From contig DAOSNS010000001.1 of assembly GCA_035373625.1 (NCBI GenBank), positions 310,001-374,000 on the forward strand: a stretch of DNA of 64,000 nt, written 5' to 3'. Every line of letters begins with the position of its first letter. The first letter of the stretch is position 1. Below are positions 16,206 through 24,615 of the stretch, in pieces. The stretch is from DSWT01 sp035373625. GTDB taxonomy: Bacteria; Chloroflexota; Anaerolineae; B4-G1; SLSP01. A program made the position numbers and the translations under genes. The notes below the pieces were generated by a model. It saw only the letters and a list, made by a program, of their open reading frames with translations, was not told where the DNA came from and ran no database searches.

Positions 16206-18809
16206 ATGTCAATCTCTTACATACGTTACAATCTTCACGACGGCTACATCCACAACTGGCTTGTTGTCGGGCCACAGGCCATCCCGGTGGACAATCTGGA
16301 ACGCTTCAGCGGCCTTGATTACAAGCTCCAGATTGCCCGCCACTACTACACGCCGGAGCATGGTATTACCGAGCAGCCTGTTGAACCTGGCCCATTGACC
16401 GAGGGATTGGTACACCTGGCGGGCTTCCAGGGGTACTGGCGTTATGTCCGTTGCCTGGAAGATCACTTCGTGGACCTCACCACTTTCTGTCACCTCACCA
16501 CCTATCTGCGCGCCTGGGCCTACGCCGAAATTGAAAGCGCCACGGCACGCGATGTCACCTTTGTATTGACAACCAATGGCCCGGCAGATGTGTGGTTGAA
16601 CGATCGGCATGTGCATCGTCAAGAGCATTTTCATCACCAGCAACCCCACAGCGTTGCATTTTCAGCGCACCTGGAAGCCGGACGCACGCGCATCCTCGTG
16701 CGTTTCGAGGAAGTCGCTGCGCGTGAGTGTCCGTATGTGCTGGCGTTGCGCCTCACGCCGGTCGCTGATGCTGATTATACCGTCTACATCCCCACGACGA
16801 TTGAACCTGTGGACCGCCGCAATCTGCTGGAAGAAATCTTCGAGGCGGCCTATGTCGTGCATGATGTCTATGAGCGTGACGCCGAAATCACAGTGCGCTG
16901 GCCGTACAATATGCGCCGTTCGGCCGAAATCACCCTGCGCCTGCACACACCTGAGGGTCACATCTACGCCGAAGGGAAAGTGGACGCCAAAGCCGGCAAG
17001 GCCAAAACCCTGGGCAAAGCCTATGAGTTTCCCGCGCGGAACTTCCACCTGACGTTAATGCCGCAACTGCGCGAGTACTACGAAAAAGATATGCGCATCA
17101 TCCGTACCCTCAACATCGCCGGGATGGGCTTGAACCGCTATCACACCGCGCCTTATGCGACCTACGCGGAGCGCCGCTACGAGGGTTTGGACATTGCCGC
17201 CCGTATGGAGAACGGCCTCTTCTCCGAAATTGCAAAAATGGCGTTGGGGTGGTGGCGACATGTGTCACCTAAAGTCCTTCTCGAAGCCATTGACGGCATC
17301 AATCGGCGCAAAGATTGCAGCGACTTCGACATGGTGGGGCTTCTGGGGATGATTTACCGCTTTGGCGACGATCCCAACTTCCCGGCGGAACTTAAACAAC
17401 CCATCGAAGACTGCATCCTCAACTTCAAATACTGGCATGACGAGCCGGGCAGCGACGCTATGTGCTACACTACCGAAAATCACAGCATCCTGTTCCACAC
17501 GGCGGAAATCCTGGCCGGGCAATTGTATCCCGACCGCATCTTCACCAACATTGGGCAGACAGGCACGTGGCACCGCGAGAAGGGCGAACGTCTGGCGCTG
17601 GAGTGGCTCCACGAACGCGGCGCGCACGGCTTCAAAGAATGGGATTCCAATTGCTACTTCGAGGAAGACATCCTGGCGCTTTCGCACTTGATTGATCTGG
17701 CTGAGTCGGAGCAGGTGTGGGAGATGGCGACCGTCCTGCTGGACAAAATGCTGTTCACCATTGCCGTGAACTCGTACAAGGGCGTTTTCGGCTCCACGCA
17801 CGGGCGGACGTATGCCCCGCTCATCAAGGGCGGTTATCTGGAAGGAACGGCCGGCATCACCAACATCCTGTGGGGGATGGGCACGTTCAACGGTCACATC
17901 AGGGGGACGGTCAGCGTGGCGTGTATGGAAAACTACGAGTTACCCGATCTCATTGCGAATATCGCCGCCGACTTGCCCGACGAGATGTGGAATCGCGAAC
18001 GGCACGTGGGAGATACGGCGCTATGGCAGGCTTGCGGATCGCCCGGCGACGAAGTCAACAAAGTGACCTACAAGACGGCGGATTATATGCTGTGCTCGGC
18101 GCAGGATTATCATCCCGGCGAGAAAGGCTATCAGCAGCACATCTGGCAGGCCACGTTGGGACCGGGGGCGGTGGTGTTTGTCACCCACCCGCCGTGCATG
18201 AGCGAAGAGAGCGCGCATCGGCCCAACTTCTGGCATGGGAACTTCATCCTGCCGCGTGTGGCGCAGTGGAAGGATGTGCTCATCGCCATCCACAAGCTGC
18301 CGGACGATGATTGGATGGGCTTCACACATGCGTACTTCCCCGCCTACAACTTCGACAAGTACATCTTGCGCGAAGACCGACACGGACGCACCTGGGCTTT
18401 TGCGTGCAAGGACAACGGCTACCTGGCCATAACTGCCGCGCGAGGTGTGACGCTCATCACCTCCGGGCCGACCGCCTACCGCGAGCTGCGTTCCTACGGT
18501 CTGCGCAATGTCTGGATTTGCCACATGGGCCGCGCCGCGCTTGACGGTGATTTTGCCACCTTCCACGACAAAATCCTGGCTCTGGACATCAACTTCGATG
18601 ACCTTGCCGTTGAGGCGCACACACTGCGCGGGGATACGTTGGCCTTTGGCTGGGAAGGCCCACTGCTGCGCAACGGCGTCGTCGAGCCGATCACCGGCTT
18701 CCAGCACTACGAAAATCCTTACTGCGTGGCGAACTTCCCTGTGAAGGAGATGTACATCGGCTACGGGGAGCAGGCCATGCGCTTGAAGTTTGAAGATGAG
18801 ACCCCATAA
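16206..18809 (+). CDS. Large uncharacterised protein, possible carbohydrate-active enzyme
   Basis: 867 residues from the ATG at 16206 (RBS AAAGGAG); no signal peptide. The first 200 residues resemble a beta-sandwich with ADVWLNDRHV and LEAGRTRILVRFEE, the pattern of the N-terminal domain in many glycosidases. Residues about 380-650 are helical and rich in Trp, His, Glu and Asp (TENHSILFHTAEILAGQ, WDSNCYFEEDI, GSTHGRTYAPLIKGGYLEGT), suggesting an alpha/alpha toroid. A beta-rich C-terminal third follows. This order is that of many polysaccharide lyases and six-hairpin glycosidases, but I recognise no named family. It is the last gene of the importer cluster, which supports a role on an imported oligosaccharide. 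Confidence 0.85.
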   Translation: MSISYIRYNLHDGYIHNWLVVGPQAIPVDNLERFSGLDYKLQIARHYYTPEHGITEQPVEPGPLTEGLVHLAGFQGYWRYVRCLEDHFVDLTTFCHLTTYLRAWAYAEIESATARDVTFVLTTNGPADVWLNDRHVHRQEHFHHQQPHSVAFSAHLEAGRTRILVRFEEVAARECPYVLALRLTPVADADYTVYIPTTIEPVDRRNLLEEIFEAAYVVHDVYERDAEITVRWPYNMRRSAEITLRLHTPEGHIYAEGKVDAKAGKAKTLGKAYEFPARNFHLTLMPQLREYYEKDMRIIRTLNIAGMGLNRYHTAPYATYAERRYEGLDIAARMENGLFSEIAKMALGWWRHVSPKVLLEAIDGINRRKDCSDFDMVGLLGMIYRFGDDPNFPAELKQPIEDCILNFKYWHDEPGSDAMCYTTENHSILFHTAEILAGQLYPDRIFTNIGQTGTWHREKGERLALEWLHERGAHGFKEWDSNCYFEEDILALSHLIDLAESEQVWEMATVLLDKMLFTIAVNSYKGVFGSTHGRTYAPLIKGGYLEGTAGITNILWGMGTFNGHIRGTVSVACMENYELPDLIANIAADLPDEMWNRERHVGDTALWQACGSPGDEVNKVTYKTADYMLCSAQDYHPGEKGYQQHIWQATLGPGAVVFVTHPPCMSEESAHRPNFWHGNFILPRVAQWKDVLIAIHKLPDDDWMGFTHAYFPAYNFDKYILREDRHGRTWAFACKDNGYLAITAARGVTLITSGPTAYRELRSYGLRNVWICHMGRAALDGDFATFHDKILALDINFDDLAVEAHTLRGDTLAFGWEGPLLRNGVVEPITGFQHYENPYCVANFPVKEMYIGYGEQAMRLKFEDETP

Positions 18810-18813
18810 ACGT

Positions 18814-18841
18814 TTGAATTTGTCGGCCTTCGGAGTAGAAT
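18814..18841 (+). promoter_or_regulatory. Predicted promoter of toxin-antitoxin pair
   Basis: TTGAAT (18814-18819), 16-nt spacer, TAGAAT (18836-18841). A small palindrome ACAATTGT begins at 18849, a possible autoregulation site. Confidence 0.45.
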
Positions 18842-18890
18842 ATAAGGACAATTGTGATCTTCGCAACGATTTTGCGGTGGAGGTGTGCCT

Positions 18891-19175
18891 ATGAGTGTTC
18901 AAGCAATGACACTGGCACTGAGCGATTTGTTAGCCTTGTCGGAAACCGAACTTGTTCATAAGGGATTGCTGGCTCTCATCGAGAAAGAAATCCGGTTAGC
19001 AGAGCGAGAAATAGCTACTTTCCGTGAACGTTATGATGTCTTTTCGCCGGAGGCACTTTATCAGGCAATTCAGGACGGTATCATCGCAGCTCATCCGGCA
19101 TGGGAAGATTATATCGTCTGGAAAAACAAGCTGGCGTATATTAAATCCCTGAAGCAAATATCCGGGCGAAATTGA
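18891..19175 (+). CDS. Putative antitoxin partner of TumE-like toxin
   Basis: 94 residues from the ATG at 18891, preceded by GGTGGAGGTG; a GTG two codons earlier is also in frame. The protein is small, mostly helical and charged (EKEIRLAEREIATFRERY), with no recognised DNA-binding motif. It ends 3 nt before the TumE-like gene, the order antitoxin-toxin. Assignment rests on position, size and the partner. Confidence 0.65.
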   Translation: MSVQAMTLALSDLLALSETELVHKGLLALIEKEIRLAEREIATFRERYDVFSPEALYQAIQDGIIAAHPAWEDYIVWKNKLAYIKSLKQISGRN

Positions 19176-19178
19176 GTC

Positions 19179-19541
19179 ATGTTGAAGATCTATCAAGCGC
19201 TTGTGCGCCTGGCATTTGCCGAATTTAGTGACATTGTCGTCAACACCGCTTTTGTGGGTGGAACTGCTGCTAGCCCTAACAAATTGCGCTTTATTTTTAT
19301 TGACGGCTCCTTCCTCGATGTCTGGCTATCTCAGGATAACGACTATGCTTATCACTGGGAGCGACGACGCCAGTGTGGAAAGATGTATAGATGGGATAAT
19401 GCTCCGCATCATCCTCATGTACGGACATTTCCAGCTCATTTTCACGAAGGTGATGAGCTAAATGTTGCTGAAAGCTATTTAGCGACAAAGCCTGAGTGTG
19501 CTTTGCGCGAGATTCTTACTTTTGTACGACAAAATTTATGA
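19179..19541 (+). CDS. tumE: TumE-family (DUF6516) toxin-like protein
   Basis: 120 residues. LRFIFIDGSFLDVW, then YAYHWERR and WDNAPHHPHVRTFPAHFH, match the TumE/DUF6516 toxin pattern, whose hallmark is the DNAPHHP stretch with clustered His. Members are toxins of type II toxin-antitoxin pairs. Length is normal. It follows its putative antitoxin by 3 nt and its TGA overlaps the ATG of a decayed ORF (ATGA). Confidence 0.8.
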   Translation: MLKIYQALVRLAFAEFSDIVVNTAFVGGTAASPNKLRFIFIDGSFLDVWLSQDNDYAYHWERRRQCGKMYRWDNAPHHPHVRTFPAHFHEGDELNVAESYLATKPECALREILTFVRQNL

Positions 19542-19717
19542 ATCCACACCCGGTTCCGCTCAATATTTCACAAAATCCTGCCGACCGCGCTCTGGCTACC
19601 CGCTATGCGCCGATTCTGCGTTTCGACCCCGCGAGCCGTTTTTACCATTGGCAGCAGGTTATACGATCTGGTGTGGACGCGATTTGCGGTGACGCGCCGG
19701 AGCTGTTGCTTTTCTGA
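19538..19717 (+). pseudogene. Frameshifted gene remnant
   Basis: The ORF starts MNPHPVPLNISQNPADR and reads ALATRYAPILRFDP, then loses sense. A one-base shift at about 19632 restores REPFLPLAAGYTI, which continues the same pattern in the other frame, so one base appears to be missing. Only about 50 residues of what was probably a longer protein remain before a stop at 19717. I do not recognise the parent family with confidence. Confidence 0.5.
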
Positions 19718-19745
19718 ATGTTTGCACTGTAGGAGGTACTTCATC

Positions 19746-20141
19746 ATGCGCAGACAAATTTTCACCGAGAAAGGGGCTAAACCTATAGGCCCGTATTCAC
19801 AGGCGATCGTAGCTGCCGGACCGCTGGTCTTTATCTCCGGGCAGGGGCCGATTGATCCGCAGACCGGCACATTCAACAAAGATGATATCCGCGCGCAGGC
19901 CAAACAGGTCTTCGAAAATATCACCACGCTACTGGAAGCCGCCGGTACCTCGTGGGCGAACGTCGTGAAGGTGGGCGTGTTCCTTTCCGATATGAAGCAT
20001 TTTGCCGTGTTGAACGAAGTCTACAGCACCTACGTCACCCCGCCGTATCCGGCACGGACGACGGTGCAGGCGCAATTGCCGGGCGGCATTGATGTCGAAG
20101 TGGACTGCATTGCTGTTGTGCCGTTGGAACAAGAGGCTTGA
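19746..20141 (+). CDS. ridA: RidA family enamine/imine deaminase
   Basis: 131 residues from the ATG at 19746 with RBS TAGGAGG about 9 nt upstream. GPYSQAIVAAG near the start, GGTSWANVVK-like AGTSWANVVKVGVFL, and PARTTVQAQLPGGIDVEVDCIA contain the conserved active-site Arg and Glu region. RidA hydrolyses reactive 2-aminoacrylate and related imines formed by PLP enzymes, in the cytoplasm as a trimer. The gene stands alone and converges with the next one, 3 nt away. Confidence 0.95.
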   Translation: MRRQIFTEKGAKPIGPYSQAIVAAGPLVFISGQGPIDPQTGTFNKDDIRAQAKQVFENITTLLEAAGTSWANVVKVGVFLSDMKHFAVLNEVYSTYVTPPYPARTTVQAQLPGGIDVEVDCIAVVPLEQEA

Positions 20142-20144
20142 TCG

Positions 20145-21284
20145 TCACGTTAACGCATCCCATACGGCATCGCAAAGGGCTGCCCAGCGTTGTTCATTGC
20201 CCTCACCGCGCAGTCCGTTGCAGGTGAACGCGACCACGAGATCGGCATCCGGATCGGCCCAGACCATACAGCTTCCCAGGCCAAAGCCGGCGAAAGTGCG
20301 CAGGCTGCTCCCTTTCCCCATGGCCGAAAATTCGCCGCTTTTCCCCCCCAGGATGAAGCCGTAACCCCAGGACGTCTCGGCCTGGATAAACTCATCCCAG
20401 CCGGCGTATCCCAGGGACGTGGCTTGCGTGATGGTGTCGGCCTGGAGCAACCGCTTCCCGGCATAGAGACCACCGTTCAGCAGCATCTGGAAAAATGTCG
20501 CCAGGTCACGTGCGGTGCTGTGCAACGACGCGGCGGGCAACAGGGAGCGGCGGATGATCGGCATGTTGAAAACGCGCACGGCCTGCCGGATGAACGGGTT
20601 ATCATCGCTCGTGAGCCGTGGTGTTTCCCGCAACATAGCGCGAGGCAGGCGCATCCAGGTACGCTGCAGACCCAGCGGCGCGCAGAACTGCCGGTGCAGA
20701 TAACGATCCACCGGCATACCGGTCACCCGGCGTATCACTTCTCCCAGGATGAAGCCGAAGTTGACCAGGTGATAGGCGGTTTTGCTGCCGGGTTCATATT
20801 CTGCCCGTAGCCGGGCGACACTGTGCGTGACCGCGCCCCAAAATGGCCACAGGAAAATCTGCCAGCGCAATCCCGGCGCCGGGATCCCCGCCTGATGCAA
20901 CAGCGCGTGCCGGATGGTAGCGCGCTCCTTACCTTTGCACCCGAATTCCGGCCAATACGTGGCGATAGGAGCATCCATTTCGATGCGTCCTTCTTCGATC
21001 AGCCGATGGATGCCCATCGCGGTGAAGACTTTGGAGATCGAGAACGTCAGAAACGGCGTTGTGGCATTGATCGGGCCGCGGCGCCCTTGACCCAGGGCGC
21101 GGTCAACGATAACTTGTCCGTGGCGGATGACCACCAGTTGCGCCGCAGGATGCAGATTTTGCACGGTGATTTGATCTTCAAAGAGCGCCGTCAAGGCAGC
21201 CAGACCTTCCTTGCGCATCCCTACCTTTTCCGCAGGGACTTCGTGTGAAAAATCTAATGGTTGGGTCAAAGTTGGGTTTTGCAT
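20145..21284 (-). CDS. Serine hydrolase, beta-lactamase class C-like
   Basis: 379 residues, no signal peptide. The catalytic SxxK motif is Ser82-Ile-Ser-Lys85 in FSISKVFTAMGIHRLIEEG. The second motif region is PGSKTAYHLVNFGFILGEV, where Tyr and Asn take the YxN role. HALLHQAGIP and the final GFGLGSCMVWADPDADLVV fit the family. Members are esterases or peptidases acting on D-amino-acid peptides or small esters. The substrate cannot be told here. Confidence 0.9.
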   Translation of the reverse strand: MQNPTLTQPLDFSHEVPAEKVGMRKEGLAALTALFEDQITVQNLHPAAQLVVIRHGQVIVDRALGQGRRGPINATTPFLTFSISKVFTAMGIHRLIEEGRIEMDAPIATYWPEFGCKGKERATIRHALLHQAGIPAPGLRWQIFLWPFWGAVTHSVARLRAEYEPGSKTAYHLVNFGFILGEVIRRVTGMPVDRYLHRQFCAPLGLQRTWMRLPRAMLRETPRLTSDDNPFIRQAVRVFNMPIIRRSLLPAASLHSTARDLATFFQMLLNGGLYAGKRLLQADTITQATSLGYAGWDEFIQAETSWGYGFILGGKSGEFSAMGKGSSLRTFAGFGLGSCMVWADPDADLVVAFTCNGLRGEGNEQRWAALCDAVWDALT

Positions 21285-21333
21285 ATCACGCTCCTTGAAA
21301 AGCGTTTTTGTTCATCTGGCATCTCCGCGAAAG

Positions 21334-21360
21334 ACGCCCGCCGAGTTTCTCGGCGGGCGT
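21334..21360 (-). terminator. GC-rich hairpin after the GH113-like gene
   Basis: ACGCCCGCCGAG and CTCGGCGGGCGT, a perfect 12-bp stem with a TTT loop. It lies between two minus-strand genes, 28 nt after the stop of the upstream one. On the minus strand only a short pyrimidine run follows, so termination may be partial. Confidence 0.7.
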
Positions 21361-21387
21361 ATGGGATTCTGGCGCGTTAAGGTCCGT

Positions 21388-23346
21388 TTAGAAGTTCCGC
21401 ATTACGACCGGCAGGAAAATGTAACGTATCGTGGGGATGACCGTGGTGACATCCTCCAGGTAATCGCTGTATAGTTTAATGGTGTCCACACCGTTAGCCA
21501 CGAGCATGGTTGTGTCGGTCACGCCAACGGTCTCGGTGAGCGGGACGGTCAGCACGATCTGCACCGTTGTGGTCATGCCCATGCCCAATTCCACCGGTCC
21601 ATTATAAACCTCCCCCGGCTCGCCGACAAGCAATTGCAGTGGCCAGTGACGTGACGAGTCAGCCGTAAGCTCGAACAAAGCCGTGTCCGTATGGAAGTTC
21701 TGCAAAATATGTGTGTAGGTCACGGTTTCACCGACCTTTGCAGATTGCTTGTAACCATCGGAGAGTTCAACGGGGATAACACCAAGCACCCGCATGTTGT
21801 CAAGCCAGAAGGTGGTATCATTACCCTTGGTCTGGAACGCAAACCATGAGATGTTCTGAGGATTGTTGTATGCTTTCGTGAACGGAATGCGCACGTGATA
21901 CCACCCATTCTCTTGTCCTACGCTGTATCGGCAATAGTCCACCGTATTACCGCCATCAAAGATGATCTGCAGACCATGTCGAAGGTTCTGTTGCTTAATG
22001 TAGAACTCTAGCCAGTAATAGGCGGCAGTGTTCACGGGATCCCCCCATCTACCGATCTGCGCCGCGTCCCAGTTTTGTCCTTTCAGATCGGCGCGGAGCG
22101 AAGAGGTGCCGGCATAGACTTCATCGGTGGCATCGAAGGTCAATGTCCCGCCGTGCCAGGTGCTGGACCACCATCCGCCGCCTCCACTAGATGCCAGTTG
22201 ATCATCTATATAGACATCCACTGCTTTGGTTTCATTCGGGCGCGGAGTGAGGGTGCCTGCGCCTGCTTTAGGCGCACCGCCGAAGAACTTACGCAGCACG
22301 TCTTCGGCCGGCTTGTCAAGGGGCGTGTAACCATCATCGCACGGGCCGCCCTGCATCGGGTTGGTGTCCCAGCTCCACCAGAACACACCGGCAAACCACG
22401 GCTTCTGATAGACAGTCTCGAAGAACGCCTGGTACAGATCGGCCTGTTCCTGGAAATCCAGCGGGGGATTGCCTTCGTAGGCCCATGGCGCCATCGCTGC
22501 ACCGTCAATGCTGCGGTACCCGATCTCGGTGAAGATGATGGGCTTGTTCCATTCCTGTGAGAGGCTTTCCAGGAAGGAGATCGGGCGCGTCCACCCGGTC
22601 TTGAAATCCTCGAGCGTCGCGGTAGTGGTAGTCGCCAGGACGTAGTAGGCATCAATGCCGATATAGTCCAGGGCGTCCCAGAACATCACCGTATTGGTGT
22701 AGGTGTGGTTCGCCGCATAGACCAGCGGACCTTCATAAATGCTCTTGATACCGCCGGTGCCGGTGATCAACTCACGCCAGCCCAATTCCTGGACTGCTGT
22801 GCCGTCCAACTCCGTACCGACGCAGAGCTGCTCGACGTTGTAATCCTTAGCGATTTGCGCGTAGTGATTGATGAACTTCTGATAGCTGGTAAACCATGCC
22901 TCCCATTCTGCCTGGGTGGTAAACTGTTCGCCGATCTGCCCGCGCCAGTGTGCCGGATCATTTAACAGGTCCAGGTGTGGCTTGAGCATAACCTTCAGTC
23001 CCAGATTATGCGCCGTCTGGATGGCATGGATCACGCCGGCATCGGTTGGGGTCTTCTGGGGATCGGAGTAGATATCCGTTGAGGTGACCGTGTCCTGATA
23101 CCACGTCGCCAGGATGCTGATCCACTCTGCGCCGGTATCCTTCAGTTTCGCCAGAGATTGGTCGGAACCACCAGAGGCATATTGATCAAACCACCAGGAT
23201 ACATAGGCGATTCCTTCCTGCTTAGGGGCCGGTTCTTGCGCGGCCACATTTTTTGGGGTAGACCAGGTCAACACCAGGCCAAAGATGAGCGCAAACAACA
23301 GTACCCATCCTGCAACATGAGCCAACGACCAGAGTTTAGTTTTCAT
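21388..23346 (-). CDS. Secreted GH113-like glycoside hydrolase with C-terminal modules
   Basis: 652 residues. A signal peptide (1-36) precedes a TIM-barrel domain (about 45-360) with GIAYVSWWFDQY at the start, catalytic acid Glu179 in CVGTELDG and nucleophile Glu274 in IIFTEIGYRS, the arrangement of GH113/GTA-type barrels. GH113 members are beta-mannanases; substrate here is not certain. A carbohydrate-binding-like beta-sandwich (about 370-530) and an extracellular beta domain follow. The protein ends IRYIFLPVVMRNF, matching the tail of the GH10 xylanase and probably a sorting or anchoring signal. Confidence 0.85.
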   Translation of the reverse strand: MKTKLWSLAHVAGWVLLFALIFGLVLTWSTPKNVAAQEPAPKQEGIAYVSWWFDQYASGGSDQSLAKLKDTGAEWISILATWYQDTVTSTDIYSDPQKTPTDAGVIHAIQTAHNLGLKVMLKPHLDLLNDPAHWRGQIGEQFTTQAEWEAWFTSYQKFINHYAQIAKDYNVEQLCVGTELDGTAVQELGWRELITGTGGIKSIYEGPLVYAANHTYTNTVMFWDALDYIGIDAYYVLATTTTATLEDFKTGWTRPISFLESLSQEWNKPIIFTEIGYRSIDGAAMAPWAYEGNPPLDFQEQADLYQAFFETVYQKPWFAGVFWWSWDTNPMQGGPCDDGYTPLDKPAEDVLRKFFGGAPKAGAGTLTPRPNETKAVDVYIDDQLASSGGGGWWSSTWHGGTLTFDATDEVYAGTSSLRADLKGQNWDAAQIGRWGDPVNTAAYYWLEFYIKQQNLRHGLQIIFDGGNTVDYCRYSVGQENGWYHVRIPFTKAYNNPQNISWFAFQTKGNDTTFWLDNMRVLGVIPVELSDGYKQSAKVGETVTYTHILQNFHTDTALFELTADSSRHWPLQLLVGEPGEVYNGPVELGMGMTTTVQIVLTVPLTETVGVTDTTMLVANGVDTIKLYSDYLEDVTTVIPTIRYIFLPVVMRNF

Positions 23347-23495
23347 AGTTCCTTCCTCCTCGTAAACTGTAATGGTTAATGATATGAACGGGACTTAATC
23401 GCGCCAGTTGTGTGGCCGGGGTACCTTTGGCCATCAACACTTATTATTCTATGCAACTTTCAAAATTTGTCTATAGGACTTTAGAATGTGATTTT

Positions 23496-23523
23496 TTGTA
23501 GTCCTGGCTGACTGGAGTACAAT
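23496..23523 (+). promoter_or_regulatory. Predicted promoter of the GguC-like gene
   Basis: TTGTAG (23496-23501), 16-nt spacer, TACAAT (23518-23523), in the divergent region between the GH113-like gene and the GguC-like gene. Confidence 0.4.
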
Positions 23524-23529
23524 ATATGG

Positions 23530-23585
23530 ATGGGTGAAATGAGAAATGAGTAATGATAAATGAGAAATGCGGAATGGGTGATGAG
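23530..23585. repeat. AATGAGTA-type simple repeat
   Basis: Degenerate tandem units GAAATGAGAAATGAGTAATGATAAATGAG..., again directly ahead of a gene start. The same family appears at 56392-56432. It supplies several spurious ATG codons, which confuses the start of the next gene. Confidence 0.75.
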
Positions 23586-23600
23586 GAAGGGGAACGTAGG

Positions 23601-24599
23601 GTGAGCGGGACGGCAGTGCGCATTGTGCAGTTTGTGGATGAGGAGAAAAAGCGGCGCGTTGGAATTGTGCGAGGTGCAGAGACCGTAGATGTGCTCAGGG
23701 GAACATGGACGGTCTATGCCCTTGTGCAGCAGGCGCTGCGGCGGGGAACGACGTTGGCGACGTTGTTGGACAAGCATCCCGTCGCGCAACAGGTGGCCTA
23801 CGTGACACTGGCGGAAGAACGGCGCTTGCTCCCCCCACTCGATCACCCCGATCCGGCGCACATGCTTATCAGCGGCACCGGCCTCACGCATCTGGGGAGC
23901 GCCGACGCGCGCGACCGCATGCACAAGACGCAACCGGAGACGCTGACCGATAGCATGAAGATGTTTCAACTAGGACTGGAAGGTGGTCGCCCCGCGCCCG
24001 GCAATGTCGGCGTGCAGCCTGAATGGTTCTACAAAGGCGACGGCAGTTGGGTGGTTCCGCCTTACGGGACGCTCAGTAGCCCGGCTTTTGCTCTGGATGG
24101 CGGCGAGGAACCGGAAATCGTCGGACTCTATGTCATCGGCCCAAACGGCCTGCCGTATCGCGTGGGTTTTGCGCTGGGTAACGAATTCTCGGACCACGTG
24201 ATGGAACGGCAGAACTACCTTTACCTGGCACATTCCAAGCTGCGTCCGTGTGCCTTTGGACCGGAATTGCGGCTCGGTGAGCTACCGCGCGACATTCGCG
24301 GGGTCTCACGCATCCTGCGGAATGGGCGCGTGCTGTGGGAAAAGCCTTTTCTCAGCGGCGAGGACAACATGTCGCACACGATTGCCAACCTGGAATATCA
24401 TCACTTCAAGTATCCTCAGTTTCGGCGGCCGGGCGATGTTCACGTACACTTCTTCGGCACGGCGACTTTGAGCTTCGCCGATGGTGTTCGCCTTGAATCC
24501 GGAGATGAGATCGAGATTACAGCGCCAGCCTTTGGGCATCCGCTGCGGAATCGGGTGACCTTTGGCGTTGGCGACGATTTCGGTATGACCATACTTTAA
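23601..24599 (+). CDS. GguC/AraD1 family protein (fumarylacetoacetase-like fold)
   Basis: 332 residues from the GTG at 23601. An ATG at 23553 in the same frame would add 16 residues encoded by the simple repeat, so I prefer the GTG. LISGTGLTHLGSADARDRMH, PEWFYKGDG, FALDGGEEPEIVGLYVIG, ALGNEFSDHVMERQNYLYLAHSK and VHFFGTATLSFADG match the GguC/AraD1 group, a branch of the FAH superfamily with metal-binding acidic residues. Members lie in sugar-uptake and pentose-oxidation loci (L-arabinonate or similar dehydration). Proximity to plant-polysaccharide genes fits a pentose role; the exact reaction is inferred. Confidence 0.87.
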   Translation: MSGTAVRIVQFVDEEKKRRVGIVRGAETVDVLRGTWTVYALVQQALRRGTTLATLLDKHPVAQQVAYVTLAEERRLLPPLDHPDPAHMLISGTGLTHLGSADARDRMHKTQPETLTDSMKMFQLGLEGGRPAPGNVGVQPEWFYKGDGSWVVPPYGTLSSPAFALDGGEEPEIVGLYVIGPNGLPYRVGFALGNEFSDHVMERQNYLYLAHSKLRPCAFGPELRLGELPRDIRGVSRILRNGRVLWEKPFLSGEDNMSHTIANLEYHHFKYPQFRRPGDVHVHFFGTATLSFADGVRLESGDEIEITAPAFGHPLRNRVTFGVGDDFGMTIL

Positions 24600-24615
24600 C
24601 CTTTTGAATGATTCC

